A stretch of 64,000 nucleotides of DNA from Aquila chrysaetos chrysaetos. Taxonomy: Eukaryota > Chordata > Aves > Accipitriformes > Accipitridae. Positions within the stretch are counted from its first letter, which is position 1. Every line of letters begins with the position of its first letter. Below, piece by piece: positions 35,739 to 48,100 of this stretch. Under the pieces are notes generated by a model that searched no databases, had not been told where the DNA came from, and saw only the letters and a list, made by a program, of their open reading frames with translations. The position numbers and the translations under genes are program-made. Location: assembly GCF_900496995.4 (NCBI RefSeq), contig NC_044006.1, forward strand, positions 35,463,120-35,527,119, in the 5' to 3' direction.

Positions 35739-38700
35739 ATATCTCCTTTTCTTTGTAAAAAACCCTAATATATTAATCAGCTCATGAATCTTGTAAAAAC
35801 CATGAGAAAAGACCAAATCTATGCCCACCCATGCACATATTTCCCGGTCTACCATTAATAGCAATAGGAATTAATTTTTGATAAGTGAAAACAAGCTTGT
35901 TGAAGATTCAATATGAAGAGCTATGAAGGTTATTCAACCACAAATGTAATATTAAACAAGAAAAGACTAAAGAGAGGGGAAAAAAAATTCCAATGTTTTG
36001 AGTATATCTGCGATGTGGTTAGACACCCCCTTCTTGAAAATCAAACTGGCTGGGCTGGTGTTTTTCAGTTTGTAGTACTAGAGAGTTTGATGGCCCAAAA
36101 CTAACTTGGGTCATTCTGCAGCAAAGTAGCCATGAAATTGCCTTATCCAGATAATATGGCTTCATCAACATGTCAGGATGCCCCATCAGAAAAAAAAATC
36201 CAAAGTGCCCTATGGTTTCAAGGGATGAGTTGTCTGGGGTCCTGAGCTGTGGTGTATCTGCTACTAGTGGTAACTGAGTCACTTCAAGAGCATTCACAGA
36301 TGTCATCCAAACAGCAGTTTCCCTCCTTTTACACATGGCCTAAACCAACGCAGCTTCCAGTGCTGAGGTGGGACTCTGAGCAAACTGCTCTCAGGGTGGC
36401 GTTTCCCAGGTACAGCATTTCCCAAAGCTCTCGTCCTTAGTGACTATATGAAGAAAGAGATAAGAGGCTTTGTGTTCTGTAATAGCAACCAGACCTGTAG
36501 CTTCTGAAATAGGGTAGCAAAAAGGTGTGTTGGTTGCCCCACATACAGCCATATTAAGAATATAAAAGCCAGCATCTACTTTAGAATCTGAAATCTCTCT
36601 AGCATTACCCTAATTCAACAACAACTCTTTTCCTTTGCCACTAAATTTAATTAACAGGGTGTAGAAATATTGTCTAGAGAGCTTATTTGTTGCAGTCACA
36701 GTTTTTTTCAGCCCACTTGATATGTCTCAGTATTCTCTGTTGCTGAGACTTCCATTTATAAGAGACTTTGCTGAAAGTGAATGTTAATCTGGCTTAGGTA
36801 CAGAAATAAAAAATTGGTAAGCCATGAAATGCAGCACTGAGCACAAAGCTAATCCTCAAAGGAAGAAACAAGAATAGGTTGTGCTAGAGCTTTTTTTTCC
36901 TCCTTGTTGTCCAGCTTTGATTTACGAAAGTTCTGGAGTCTGTTTTTCCTTTCCAATTTTTTTCTTGCTTTTTTACATTAAAAACTTTCAGAGCATATCT
37001 GAAAAAGCATGGTCTCATAGCCACACCTATGTAAGGAAAATGTATAATTTTTAATACATACCTAAATATTTTGTTGCAGATATGCAGACAGGCATACAAA
37101 CAGAACTCAGTGCAGACAAGGTTTAGCTAATATGTTAAATTTCAATTGCCTTTTAAATCCTAGTACTGTCAAGTCAGGTACTACTAGTGTTAGAGCAGAT
37201 GTGTTTAAAAAGGCCTATTCTTCCAATTAAGATGGAGCTATGAAAAAGTCTAGTGCTCACAAACTCTTTGATTGTGAGGCAGAGACTAATAATTGTGAAG
37301 CATAAAGGTATCTAAACAGACTGTTCAATATATGGACTTTTTTGGTTGGGTTTGGTTGTTTTTTTTCCCCCTCAATGCCCAGTTTAATCTGTCACTAAGA
37401 GGCTTTGGAGATTGCTGTGTCTTTATGAAATCTGCTTGCAGACTGCCCCACCAAACCAGCAGGATGCTCACTATGTGCATTTGAAACCTCACGGCAGCAT
37501 TAAGAATAATACAGATGTTTGAATTCCCAAATACTTAACTGCTTCTCAAGTTTCCCTGCAGTAGGGAAAACATAAACCAATCTCATTTTTCATTCAGGAG
37601 CTTTTGTTGGATTTAGCAGCTGTATTCAGACTCACAACCATCTCAAGAAATCTCCTCCAAGGGGCAAAACTATCTCCTAGGAGAAAAATACAGCCAAACA
37701 CACTGTAATGCCAAGAACCTACTCATTAACAAGTGCAGAAGAGAACAGATCCAGGGACACTAGCCACATTTGTACTCTCCGGTTTTTACAAAAACAGGAC
37801 TGTTTCTTATGAGCTAAAAGGCATTACATCATTCATATAACCCTTTTTCTTTCTAGAAAATTGTATTGCTTTCTGGGAGCCAGAAGGAAAACAAAAGGTT
37901 GTTCACAAAGGTCTGTAACAGCTTTATATGGTAACCGATGGATTTGACTAAGGATCTCAGAAAGAGGATGAGCTGTGCCAATGTCACCCCATTTTCTTTC
38001 ACGTCGCATGCAGCTGGTGTTGGGACAGGGGGGGCATTGTGAAAGGCTGAGGACGGAGGTGTACTTAGCTTGGAAGAAGTGTGAATCATGGCTTCAAAGC
38101 AACAAAGCAACCTGTTTAATGATTAAATAGGGGAAATGAAAGCATCCGCAGTTCCTGTTTTATCTGCGTGCACGTGTGTGTACACATATCTGACACATTC
38201 ATGCACATGACTAATCACAGGGAAATATGAGTGAATTTGAGAGATGTATGGATGACCCACACGCATACATACTTATGTATGTATTGGTATACAAAAACCA
38301 CCTACTTCATACATTGCCATGGTATGGCATGTATACTCTATGTTTAATGCTTGGGTTCACTCCTCAAACTAACTGACTTGGGCAAACCAAAGCTAAAGAT
38401 GCCAGGGCATTCCCCTGTCATAAGTGGCACTGTGAAGTACTCACACTTTCACTAAGTCATCACACCATTTTTCACTTGACAAAACAGACAATGATGAAGC
38501 GATTTCTTTGTGAAAAACAAGGCGTTAACCTTGTTTTAATGAAGAACCTATAGGGAAATCCCCATCATTTTTAGATGGACCAGATGAGCTATAAGAGTAG
38601 TATCAAAGCACCTCAATGTGTCAGGGCAGGTCTCTGAATAATTTTCCCACAGGTCCCCAGTGAAAAGCTGTCACTCCTGTAGTTAACACAGTCTTGGCAG

Positions 38701-39454
38701 AACTTGGCACAGAGCACCCGAACGCTGCCCAGCAGTTAGCGCTGCAATTCAGTGAGGAGACGCCAAGAGTTAAATGTGATTTTGCTTTTCCTGGGCTTCA
38801 TTCCCACTCCATGCATGTGAAACCTCCTTGTCCGCACAACAAATGCCCCCTCCTGCCTCACAGGGAGGGCAGTGCAGCACAGTTTGCGTCCTACCAGACG
38901 CATGAGAGCATTGGTGCCATAAAATCAAGCCCACCTTCACTTATTCAACACACACCTGCAGCAGCACCTCAGAAAGGAAGAGAAGCACAGACTTGTGAAC
39001 CTTTCCCAGGGAAACTATCCCTGCTTCCTGGGATGAGCAGGGGCTTTGCTTCTTGAGAATTTTATCTACACCAATGTTAGCAGTGTTAAATAACATCTGG
39101 CAACCTTGACTTCCATGAATCTGTGAAGTCCTACCTTTGAATTTGTGTTTTCTTCTCTACAGTATCCTGTCCTTTATCATTTAAATGCATGCTCTCTAAC
39201 AAAAAATATTAAAAAACCAACCACAACACCTGCTGCCTGATATTGTTTAATCAGAACTGCTCTATTTTCTGTTGCAAGAAATGGAGATCAGTCCCTCTCA
39301 AGTTACCTTTTGTGTCCTACTCCAGTTATTACCATGTCTTCTGGCACCTCATCCCCGTGCTTGGGGATGTTTGATGTCTTCTCGTATGGAAACTTCATAT
39401 CCTTGATTATCTTACTGTCTTTCTCTACATCTTCAGTAGTTCGGAGACTGCAGA
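35739..39454. other. AT-rich intergenic sequence, no gene recognised
   Basis: No gene or mobile element was recognised. A small perfect hairpin (ATACATAC, 4-base loop, GTATGTAT) lies at 38265-38284. Open frames are at most 120 codons (38694-39056, +) with no recognisable product. Confidence 0.45.
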
Positions 39455-40440
39455 TCATCTTTTTTTGGAGATGAGGAGAACTTGAACTGAATGCAATGTT
39501 CCAGATGTGGGTTCATCACAGATTTTATTCAGTGGTTTAGCATGCCGTTCCACCATGCTGTTTGGCTGTTTCCCTCCTAATAATTTCTAGTGTTTGTCAT
39601 CGAACAGCTTCCCACTGTGCCTCCAAGATGTTTTTTCCATTTGATTATAGCCAATTTAGAGAATATCCTTGTGTTCATAGCTAGGGATGTGCCATCTGCA
39701 GTACTTTGCAGTTATTCACACCAAATTCAACCTTCATTTTATCATCATCTGCTAACTTACAAATGTGAGAATCTTCTGTATTTCTTCACAGTTAGCTGTA
39801 GGTTGGACTGCCCTCAATAACTGTTTATCATCCACAAATGTTATCAGCTCATTATTAACTCCCTTTTCCACATCATCCAGAAATACATTGTACAATCTGT
39901 GACACCTTCTCAGAAATTTCAGTAACCATCCTCCTTCAAGAAGACAGACAATTTCTTCTTACTTTTGTTTCTTATCTTTTAACCAGTAACTAATTTGTAG
40001 GATCATTTTTCCCTTCTCACATGCTAGCCTAGTTTCTTTCAGAACATGTGCCCAATCTATCCACAGCGCTCCCTTAGTACCGATTAGCTCTTGGCCCTTG
40101 CTAAGGTGTGATTCCTGTTTCTGATTTGTGTAGAAAAAAATGTTCCAATGTGTTTTGGCCATCTTTACATCTAACCTGACCAGAATTTATACGCCCTTCT
40201 ATTTTCCTTCTTCAGATTTCACTCCTACAATTTAAAGACTATGTTTTTAACTCCTGAGAATCTCATTTACTGTGGTTTAGGAACGCTAGCTTTTTTTCCA
40301 GGTGTGGGAGTAGAGGGACACCCTTTTAAAAATTGATTTAGATTCACTCTGAGACCCCACTGCACGTCTACACATGCTGCAAGACTCCATGGTATCTTCA
40401 AGCGTTTTAGCCTCCAGCTGCTCCTTTTACCTTCCCCTTT
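39455..40440 (-). mobile_element. Ancient CR1/L3-like LINE relic (reverse transcriptase region)
   Basis: Minus-strand translation retains several ordered reverse transcriptase blocks. ISYWLKDKKQK near 39960-39995 matches the usual I-S-N-W-L-K-D-R-K-Q. LYNVFLDDVEKGVNNE near 39850-39900 matches L-F-N-I-F-I-N-D-L-E-K-G-V-N-S-E. FVDDKQ at 39821-39838 stands where the catalytic F-A-D-D-T-K motif belongs. The 3' part continues left towards about 39455, where AACTGAATGCAATGTTCCAG is the antisense of the conserved W-[S/N]-x-x-[F/V] region. Frames are broken throughout. It belongs to the same broad group as the relic at 8380 but lies on the other strand. Edges are approximate. Confidence 0.72.
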
Positions 40441-43400
40441 TTTGCTTGCTTCCTAACGCTTACGATTTGCCCCTTTCAAACTGAAAAACACTGTGGTGGA
40501 TTTTCTGTATGACATCTCTTTGGTAAACCAGAATTCTCCTCTTTCCTCCCCGGGAAGACCAGAACGTGCACCACCACACTTTCTGTTCATGCTCAGGCCC
40601 TGAAAGTTATGGCAATTGCGGTGCAAAATCTTGCTATTGAAAACTTAAAAACATAATGTACATTAATGGTGAAGATATCTGTATCTAATTCTGTACAAAA
40701 CTGAGAAGTATGAGCCTAAAAAAACACAGCTCAAATGCACCATCACAGATCTTACCCACAGAGCATAATAACACTAGAAAATTAGCAGAGAAAAATCAGC
40801 ATTAGTTTTAAGAAAAAATTAATGTTGAGGGAGTTATCATTTACCCTTTAGAAACAAAAACTAGGGAAGATTTTTAAAAAATCAGGATAGAGAAATTAAT
40901 CACATTTAAGTTATTGAGCCCTAGCCCTATTTTTCCTGAAACATCTTAATTTAAAAAAAATTAAGAATCACTACATTATGCATTTCCCTCCTTATTTTCT
41001 GTCACATCCTATCTCCTGTGAATATGGAAACATCCATTTCCTCTCATCTGTATTTATATGCTAAGGTATCACAGCTAAAAATATACCAATTTACTAATTT
41101 TTGAGCAAAACTGTTTTTGTAAATAAAATAACTCCTTGAAGTGTTATGCAATCGAAGTTTAAAAGTTTGTGCCATTGACTTCAAAGGGCAGTGTGTAGGT
41201 TTTTCTACAGACAGTAGTTTTGGACAGAAAGGTGTGCAGTAAACATGATAAAAACAAGTATCTTCTTATGCTAAAGGTTTTTATCTTTCTTTTCTGTTTC
41301 TTTTCAATGAAACAAAGAGATATAGCTCAAATATTTGAGCTGACAGGAATACTAGCACTGTCAAGTCCACACAGCTGAGGAACAGTGATCTAATTCATTT
41401 TCCTCATCAGCTAAATTCAGCTTGATGAGTTTGCATCTATTGGTTGTCAGAGCATTGCCCTGATTCTCAGATTTTAAACAGAGATTTCAGTATTGGCTTT
41501 AAAAGAAGAAAGGAAAAGTGTTGTGAGGAGAGATGTGTGATAGGGAATCAATTAAAGAAAATCAGTAGACTGATTCTGGAGAACTGATATGAAACCATCC
41601 CTCCAGAGCCTTTCTACAGAGTACTGCTTAACTTGGTTTAAATTAGGTTTGGTCAGGATTTAAAAATGTAGAGTCAGAAGCTCAGATGGGACAAAACTGC
41701 AACACCTCCAGAACCAGTCTTACAGATCAAGTAATAAAGTGGAAAAATGGAAAAACTAAAGATAAATTATTTATAGCTTTGTCAGTTTTGGGAGTTGTTT
41801 TTTTTTTTTTTTAAAAAAAACCAAACACTGCTTGAAAGCAAACTTTTAAAACCTGCAAGTGCTTTTAAATGTTTTAAGACTGTCCAGATTTTTGTAAATG
41901 TTGTTCTTTAAATAATTTTGTCCAAATTTTGTGGAGAAATTCCTGCATTTAGTTGTGAATAAGCAGCACTGAATTCTTGATTAAGTTAGTACCTCCAGCT
42001 CAGTCCCTTCTTTTAGCTAGTCCCCCCTGCTTTTTCCAAAAGTAGCATACTAGCTGGGATCCGAAATATTGCTTGGGGAGCACAGTGATAGAAATAAGAC
42101 AAATTTTACCTTTGTAAAGGAGATTTTAGAGAAATTAGGAGAATTGCATCAGGAATGAACTTGGCTCAGCCTACACAGAGGCACTATATGTCCCGCTCAG
42201 TAGGGTTTGTTATATTGCCAGTACAATATAACATTTTATCTGCTTTCTTCAGATTCACATGTGTATTTAGCTCTACGGCTTTTGGCTCCTGCAGGAGGCC
42301 ACGCAGAGCTCGGGGTGCTGGGGGTGGCACTTTTGCAATGCTGGAAAGTTCAGCAAGATAGAGCTTGAAAAAAGGAAGGTATAAAATGCCAGCTAAGCAG
42401 GATGTGTAATCAACAGCCTCCTCTCCTTAGAAAATAAAATTTTTACTTAATGGCGGGGAAAGGGGGAAGGCAGAAATATCAGAGAGCAAATATTTTTTGG
42501 ACAGACTGTGCCATTTACAAACATCGACATTCTCTTAATATACCAAAAACTGTTCATCAAGATAAAACATTGCAAATAGCTAAGTCGGTCACAAGAACAG
42601 CTACTCAGGCAGGACTCAGCCCACAAAGATGACATAAAAAGTTGACTCTATGCACATTTTAAAAATAAATAAAGTCCTTTTTTTCCTGTTCTCTCATCTG
42701 CTTTGAAGAATATTTTAGATATTCTTTTAACAATGTTCTGAACAAAGTAAGATAAACAAGCTTGTGCCTTCTAAAATATAAAAGAGTACAACAGTAACAG
42801 AAATAATGGATAATCTAGTGGGAGATACGATTCTGGAGTCTTTTGAATTTTTTAAGGCTGTCCTTTTAACACTTGTTTTTGCAAAGCAACATTTTATACA
42901 TTTTTTAATCCACCCTTCTGCAATCTATATTCTAATGTCAGTTAGACTAGATCTATAGGGACCCAGAGACAAGTATAATTTTATTATGGTAATAAAGGAC
43001 AAGAGGAATACATTCTTGTGAATTTGTTCCCTTTGAAAATTTTATCTATGAAAAGAGAAAACCATCATGGTTTTGAAGAGAGCAGAGCTTTAAAATATCC
43101 ATTTCTTACCCAAGGCCGAGTTTAACTGCATGGGCTTTATATTTTCCTAAGCATTTATCCATAAAATCCTATAAAAAGATCTTCTAATACACAATAGAAT
43201 ATGTCCAGCCTATATATTCACTTATTTCATTCAGCTTTCTGAAAAAGGCTGCACCCTAAAAAATAAAGCCAATTTTAGTTATGAACCAATATACAGATTA
43301 AGATGACTAATTTTATTTAACTTTTTTTTTTTTTTTTAAACATCACTAGTGGCACTCTAGTTTGAACAGTATAGTAAGTTTGCTCCTGCCTTCTCGCTGT

Positions 43401-43851
43401 CCTCCCCAGTGCTGGAGACACCTGCCTGAAGCTCATGGGAGGCAGTAAGTGGGTTTAAGATGAAAACCTGCCGCATTTCCCCACTTACCTCTCTTCGATG
43501 TCCTGCAATGCAGCTCCTTCATGTTGGCTCTTCCCCAGCACTGCTGAAATGCCCTCTGGGGTCATCGATCCCTTACACTCTGAGTCAGGGCACTCTGCTC
43601 TCCCCACACTGCGCCCCTCTCCATCATGGTGAGCAGCCCCAAAAATGGGGTACCATTCAGCAGCTCTTCACCTTGCACCCCAGGGAGAGAAGTGCCCTTT
43701 GGGGACCCTCCGCTCCCAGACCTCTCATAGCCCACGTTGTCATTGCTCCTCTCTTCTACCTCGCGAGCACTGATCAAACCAAGTGTGCTCTGGCACTGGC
43801 CAAGTTTCTGATCAATAAATTACTCTGTTTTACATGGTTCAAATTTAAGCT
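40441..43851. other. AT-rich intergenic sequence downstream of LRRC3B
   Basis: No gene or clear transposon was recognised. Homopolymer T tracts occur near 41799-41812 and 43321-43337. An AATAAA on the minus strand at 43312-43317 could serve as an alternative distal poly(A) signal for LRRC3B. Confidence 0.4.
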
Positions 43852-43857
43852 TTTATT
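43852..43857 (-). terminator. Candidate poly(A) signal of LRRC3B
   Basis: TTTATT on the + strand is AATAAA on the gene strand, about 290 nt after the stop codon, and is the first such hexamer downstream of the coding sequence. Whether it is the main site is unknown; another AATAAA follows at 43312-43317. Confidence 0.35.
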
Positions 43858-44144
43858 TGGTTTTTAAATTAAAAAAATAAATTTCGTTATTAAATAGTGG
43901 AATGGGTCTAAACTAATGTTTACATATTAATTCACTTGCTTTAGGATACCACCAGAGAAATAATTAAAGTATACCACCCGGATAAAACTTTCTGTTAGAA
44001 AGCTCAACAGTGGCGTAATTCAGTTAAACAGGAAAAAAAACCCAAAAGTCTTAATGTTTACAATGAACGTTAGAAGTAAACCTCTGGTTTTAGTGTCATC
44101 CAAACCTAGTTTCCATCACAAAGGCAGTCATTGTATTCAGAATA
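43852..44144 (-). other. Probable proximal 3' UTR of LRRC3B
   Basis: AT-rich sequence between the TAG stop and the first AATAAA. It is called 3' UTR by position only; no transcript evidence is available. Confidence 0.45.
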
Positions 44145-44924
44145 CTATACCACAGTGCTAATGTCATCGGCTTCGTCTGGTTTCTTTTGCCTGCTTGGCA
44201 GGGATTTCAAGTACTCAAGGTGCCTCCGTGCATCCTCTTGATTTTGCCGGACGTAATAAACCACATATGAGATCACCATGGTGAACCAGCCAAACATGGT
44301 GACCAGCATGGCGTAATCGGTAGTCTTTTTAGGGAGGTTGCAGAGGTCAGCATCGTTGGCAGCATTGAGGAACGGTCTCCCCGCGTGTTCATCCAGCACA
44401 GAAGTCTTGCAGATGACGTTGTTGGCCGTCTCGTGATTAGAGGCCATGCTCCTCAACACCTGCTGCAGCGTGCAGTCACAGTGCCAGGGATTGTTTGCAA
44501 TTCTGGCTCTGGCCTTTAAGTTGTTGAAAGCGTTTTTGTGCACGCTCTGAATCCGGTTGTCGGACAAATCCAGAGTCTGTAAGGTTTCTGCCACCCCTTT
44601 AAAGGCATGTTCATCTATAAACTCAATCCCGTTTTTTGATAAATTGAGGACTCTCAGTTGGTGCAAGTCCTTAAAAATTTCGTTGGGGATGGATGTTATC
44701 TGATTGGAGTCCAAATAAAGTAAGACTGTTTCTGGAGGAAGATCTCTGGGTATTTCCTTGAGGTTTGCATTGCTACAGCTGACGTTCAGACCTCCGGAGT
44801 GAGAACAGAGGCAGCCTTTCGGGCACATACTGGCAGAATGAAAGCACAGTATCATGAGGACAAAACTTTGTAAGAGCAGACACATGGAGAGGGAACGAGT
44901 TAACCACAGGTCTACCAAATGCAT
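44145..44924 (-). CDS. LRRC3B: Leucine-rich repeat-containing protein 3B
   Basis: The complete 259-residue single-pass membrane protein is encoded in one exon, as in other vertebrates. I recognise it as LRRC3B from its near identity to the mammalian protein, which has the same length. In order: a signal peptide (about 1-33, hydrophobic MCLLLQSFVLMILCF); an LRR N-terminal cap with Cys34, 38, 40 and 50; three leucine-rich repeats (about 65-135); and an LRR C-terminal cap beginning NPWHCDC (145-151) and closing with Cys172 and Cys195. A transmembrane helix follows (about 205-225), then a basic cytoplasmic tail. Possible N-glycosylation sites are Asn47 (NVS) and Asn94 (NLS). The tail ends STVV, which fits a class I PDZ ligand. 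The start is set by the signal peptide and an A at -3. The protein is expected at the cell surface; its molecular role is not well defined, although loss in human tumours has led to its description as a candidate tumour suppressor. The frame is intact. Confidence 0.97.
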   Translation of the reverse strand: MHLVDLWLTRSLSMCLLLQSFVLMILCFHSASMCPKGCLCSHSGGLNVSCSNANLKEIPRDLPPETVLLYLDSNQITSIPNEIFKDLHQLRVLNLSKNGIEFIDEHAFKGVAETLQTLDLSDNRIQSVHKNAFNNLKARARIANNPWHCDCTLQQVLRSMASNHETANNVICKTSVLDEHAGRPFLNAANDADLCNLPKKTTDYAMLVTMFGWFTMVISYVVYYVRQNQEDARRHLEYLKSLPSRQKKPDEADDISTVV

Positions 44925-44940
44925 GCTGGGGTGTCAGCAT
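44773..44940 (-). promoter_or_regulatory. Upstream ORF overlapping the LRRC3B start out of frame
   Basis: An ATG at 44938-44940, 16 nt before the LRRC3B start codon, opens a 55-codon frame that ends at TAG 44773-44775, inside the coding sequence and out of frame with it. If ribosomes start here they bypass the main ATG. Its role is inferred; it is seen only in the DNA. Confidence 0.5.
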
Positions 44941-45087
44941 AATCACACGACCATTTTTTATTCAGCCAACAGTGGTGGGAAAAGGATCGGCAAAGCTGAA
45001 ACGCAGCTTCATTTTCTTCGGTGGGATTAGTAAAAACTGACTAACATGTGGGCTTCCTCATGGTCAATAGTCTTCTTAGAAGCACAC
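44925..45087 (-). other. LRRC3B: LRRC3B coding exon, 5' UTR part
   Basis: This is the stretch between a strong splice acceptor and the start codon. Besides the overlapping frame it holds three short upstream ORFs: 45041-45061 (6 codons plus stop), 44962-45012 (16 codons plus stop) and 44943-44954 (3 codons plus stop). The boundary is inferred from the acceptor sequence. Confidence 0.6.
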
Positions 45088-45110
45088 CTACAGAGAGGAA
45101 GGAAAAAAAG
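45088..45110 (-). promoter_or_regulatory. LRRC3B: Predicted splice acceptor of the LRRC3B coding exon
   Basis: The minus strand reads a run of T and C, then TTCCTCTCTGTAG, then the exon starting GTGTGC at 45087. The long polypyrimidine tract and TAG make it a good 3' splice site. Known LRRC3B genes have a non-coding first exon far upstream, which agrees with an acceptor here. Confidence 0.65.
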
Positions 45111-48100
45111 TTCCTTATACCATAAACTCCAATCCCAATTTTGTTTTCATTAAAAAAACAGAAATAAAATGAAGTCAAAGTGAAATGCAACACTAAATAA
45201 ATGATCTATTATCCCATCAGTGCACCAGAGGGTTTATTTAGGTAATTCCTATTAGCATTAATCTGAGTTTAGTACATAAATCCCCAGGACATTTTTAAGA
45301 GGATAGACTATACTTATTACAAATTGCACAGGTTTGGGCTTTAATACTTATTAGAGGAGGCACTTGTTTGTTTTTATCATGTACTTTTCTAAAACAGCTA
45401 TAAAACTAAATTATATTTTCCCTTGCTAAAGTAGAAGATGCATTAATAGGAGCTAAGAATTGAATCTCCAGCAACGGTGCCAGGTAAGTGAGGAATTTGT
45501 GGTGGTTCATGTGAACTTATCTCAAAATAATTTATGCTATTTTAAGTCCAAATCAAAGTACTTCACCAAGGAAATATTTTTACTATATCAAGAAACAAAA
45601 ATTAAGTAAACCAAATGCTGCTGCACGACACCACAAACATCCACCATCTCCTTCTTTGTCTCCCCCTCCTTCCCTTCTGCTTTTGAACGCTGGATTTCCT
45701 GTACCTCCCAGCATTTTGTGAGACCCACAGAAATCATTTCCACTTCCAGTTTTCTTGAACATTTTTTTTTCATTTAACATAGAGAAAAAACAAAGAAATG
45801 TAACAATTGCCAGAAACTCACACATCCCATCTCCAAACCAAATAAAACTCACACAAACCTATGTACGAGCCAAACAAAAAAAATCTTATTCATGGCATGT
45901 AATTTGCTAATAGAACATATGAAAAATATTGTTTCTGCTTCTCCCCTCTCAAGTTGGCTTAAGAATAGTAAATATCCAGAAGCTTTTCCATTTTCTCCTT
46001 TAACTGGAGCACAAATACAAAAGTCTGAAATTCTGACCTATAAGATTTCAAAGACAACCTCATTTATTTTTTCCCCTATTATGGTAAGCTATGAATTTCT
46101 AACCACAACAGGTCCATTTGTTTTCATGTACATGCCCTCTGTCTTTGTATCAGCTTGGATATTTGCAGCTTTCAGGTTGTATTTAGACAGAAATGAATTT
46201 TTTTTTTTTCCAAATCCACACTGTAGTCTACTGAACAACAAAGTCCCTGCAGGGAGAATACATGCAATTTTACAGGAAAAAGAAGAAATTACATTGCAAT
46301 CATTTTTTGCCTGCAGAACTCACATACTAACTGCAGATTCTGGTACATCGCAGTAATATGGATCAGATGTGTCATGCAGAATATCAAACCCATAGCTCAA
46401 GTTTTATTTAACCCTTTTGCTGATGCTTAGTATGTCAGTAACCCCACAGAAAAAACCCCAAACCCAAATGTATCTTAATAGCATGTACATTATGTGTGAT
46501 TACTTCATTGCTATCGCTCGGGAATGGCAAAAGCTCAGCACACTCTCACTGCAACTACTGCAAAGAGTAGTGTATCACCACTACTCTTCAACTTATTTAT
46601 TGATCAAGAGAAAGATTGCCCAAGAACCTAAACAGAAAGTTTACACTTGGACTCCATAAAACCGCTAGTCTAAAATTAAAAAGAAAGGAAATTGATAGCA
46701 ATGAGAAATTGTGAAGTTAACCCTGGAAATGTGAAAACATTAAGAAGGGAAGTAAGCAGAGCACAAAAAGCTCCCTTGGAGGATGGAGAGGTGAGGTAAC
46801 ACCTCCACAATCAATGGAGTCCTGCAGGCCCTCTGTGGAAGAAATAGGATTTACGTGAAATAAGCCCATTGCACTGGGTGCATCCTTGCCATTTCTCCCT
46901 GCGGCTCTTTGGTCACTGCAGTGCCTGGTCTTCAGATCAGATAGAAATCTGCTACAGAAGGAGACAAGCTCCAGAAGTTGTTTTTTCCCAGCCTGCCCAA
47001 AAGTGCTAAGTACTTGCTAAAATGTGCAGCCCATTCAGAGCCCAAGCTGGAGCTGGCAGCTGCTACCCCTGGCAGCTCCAAGCTGGCAATCTGCTCCTCC
47101 CTCCCGCAGCCCCTGGTGCTGTGGCAAGAAGGTACGTCCCCTGGAAAAACAGCCACCTATTTTCTTTTCCCTTCATGTTTACAAGTCTCGCTACCATGCT
47201 GCACCAAGAGTAGATAAGTGGTCCAGCTCATCACCACAGAATGAGCATCATCTCATCACTTGTATACAGTGGCTTCCCACCAACAATACTGGGGTCCTAC
47301 CACAGGAATGGACTGTGGTGAAAGAGCAAAGAGCTGAAGTAGTCTCAGATGCTTAATCTTGTAGAAGCATAAAAATCACACTGTTCTCACTGGAGTGGGG
47401 TGATTAAGTATCATATTCGCTTCATTGCAGGCTAAAAAACCTCTGCCAACCTGGAATTACACCATGGATCCTGCTGAGCCCTGCATAAGTGCAGCTATGC
47501 CACCAAAGATCATGTGTCAAAAAGGCTCCAAGCACCAAAGACCATGTGGAACATCTTCATCCCACTGAAGACAAATGAAGCTCTTTTTCTTTAATGTATT
47601 AACGTGTTTAGAGTGGAAGTAGGATCATTACAGACTAAGCAGGAAAGTGTTTAATGAAGCAATGCCTCTTCAAAAGAGATAACTAAGTAAATGCATAAAG
47701 AGGAAGAAAAACTCCCAATGTTTTAAGTTGTTAGAGCAAATACAAGTTTAAACCTGTAATTAACAACCCAGTCAACAAAACTTAGCTGAGCAAGAATAAA
47801 GCTCAGCAAATTCTCAGTACATTAACTGGAAGCAATCCAACGGGACTGAGCGTCAGTCAGGGGAAACACAGCTTTGTTTACTTCCATAATCAAAATAACT
47901 GATCCAAGGGATATCTGAGGTTTGGGTTTCACCAACAAACTCATAGCATCCTAGTGACTGCAACAAGAAAAAAGAAAACTAGGGTCCACTCATTTGTAAT
48001 GCCAACAGGAAGATTTTTGGCTTCTTGAGCATCTATCTAATTTTGTCTGCTTGGAACACAATAAATAAAGAAGAAGGTAACAAAGTTGGAATAAAACCAA

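Noticed and set aside
45892..46356. 154-codon open frame in the presumed intron
   Set aside because: AT-rich, no recognisable motif; treated as chance.
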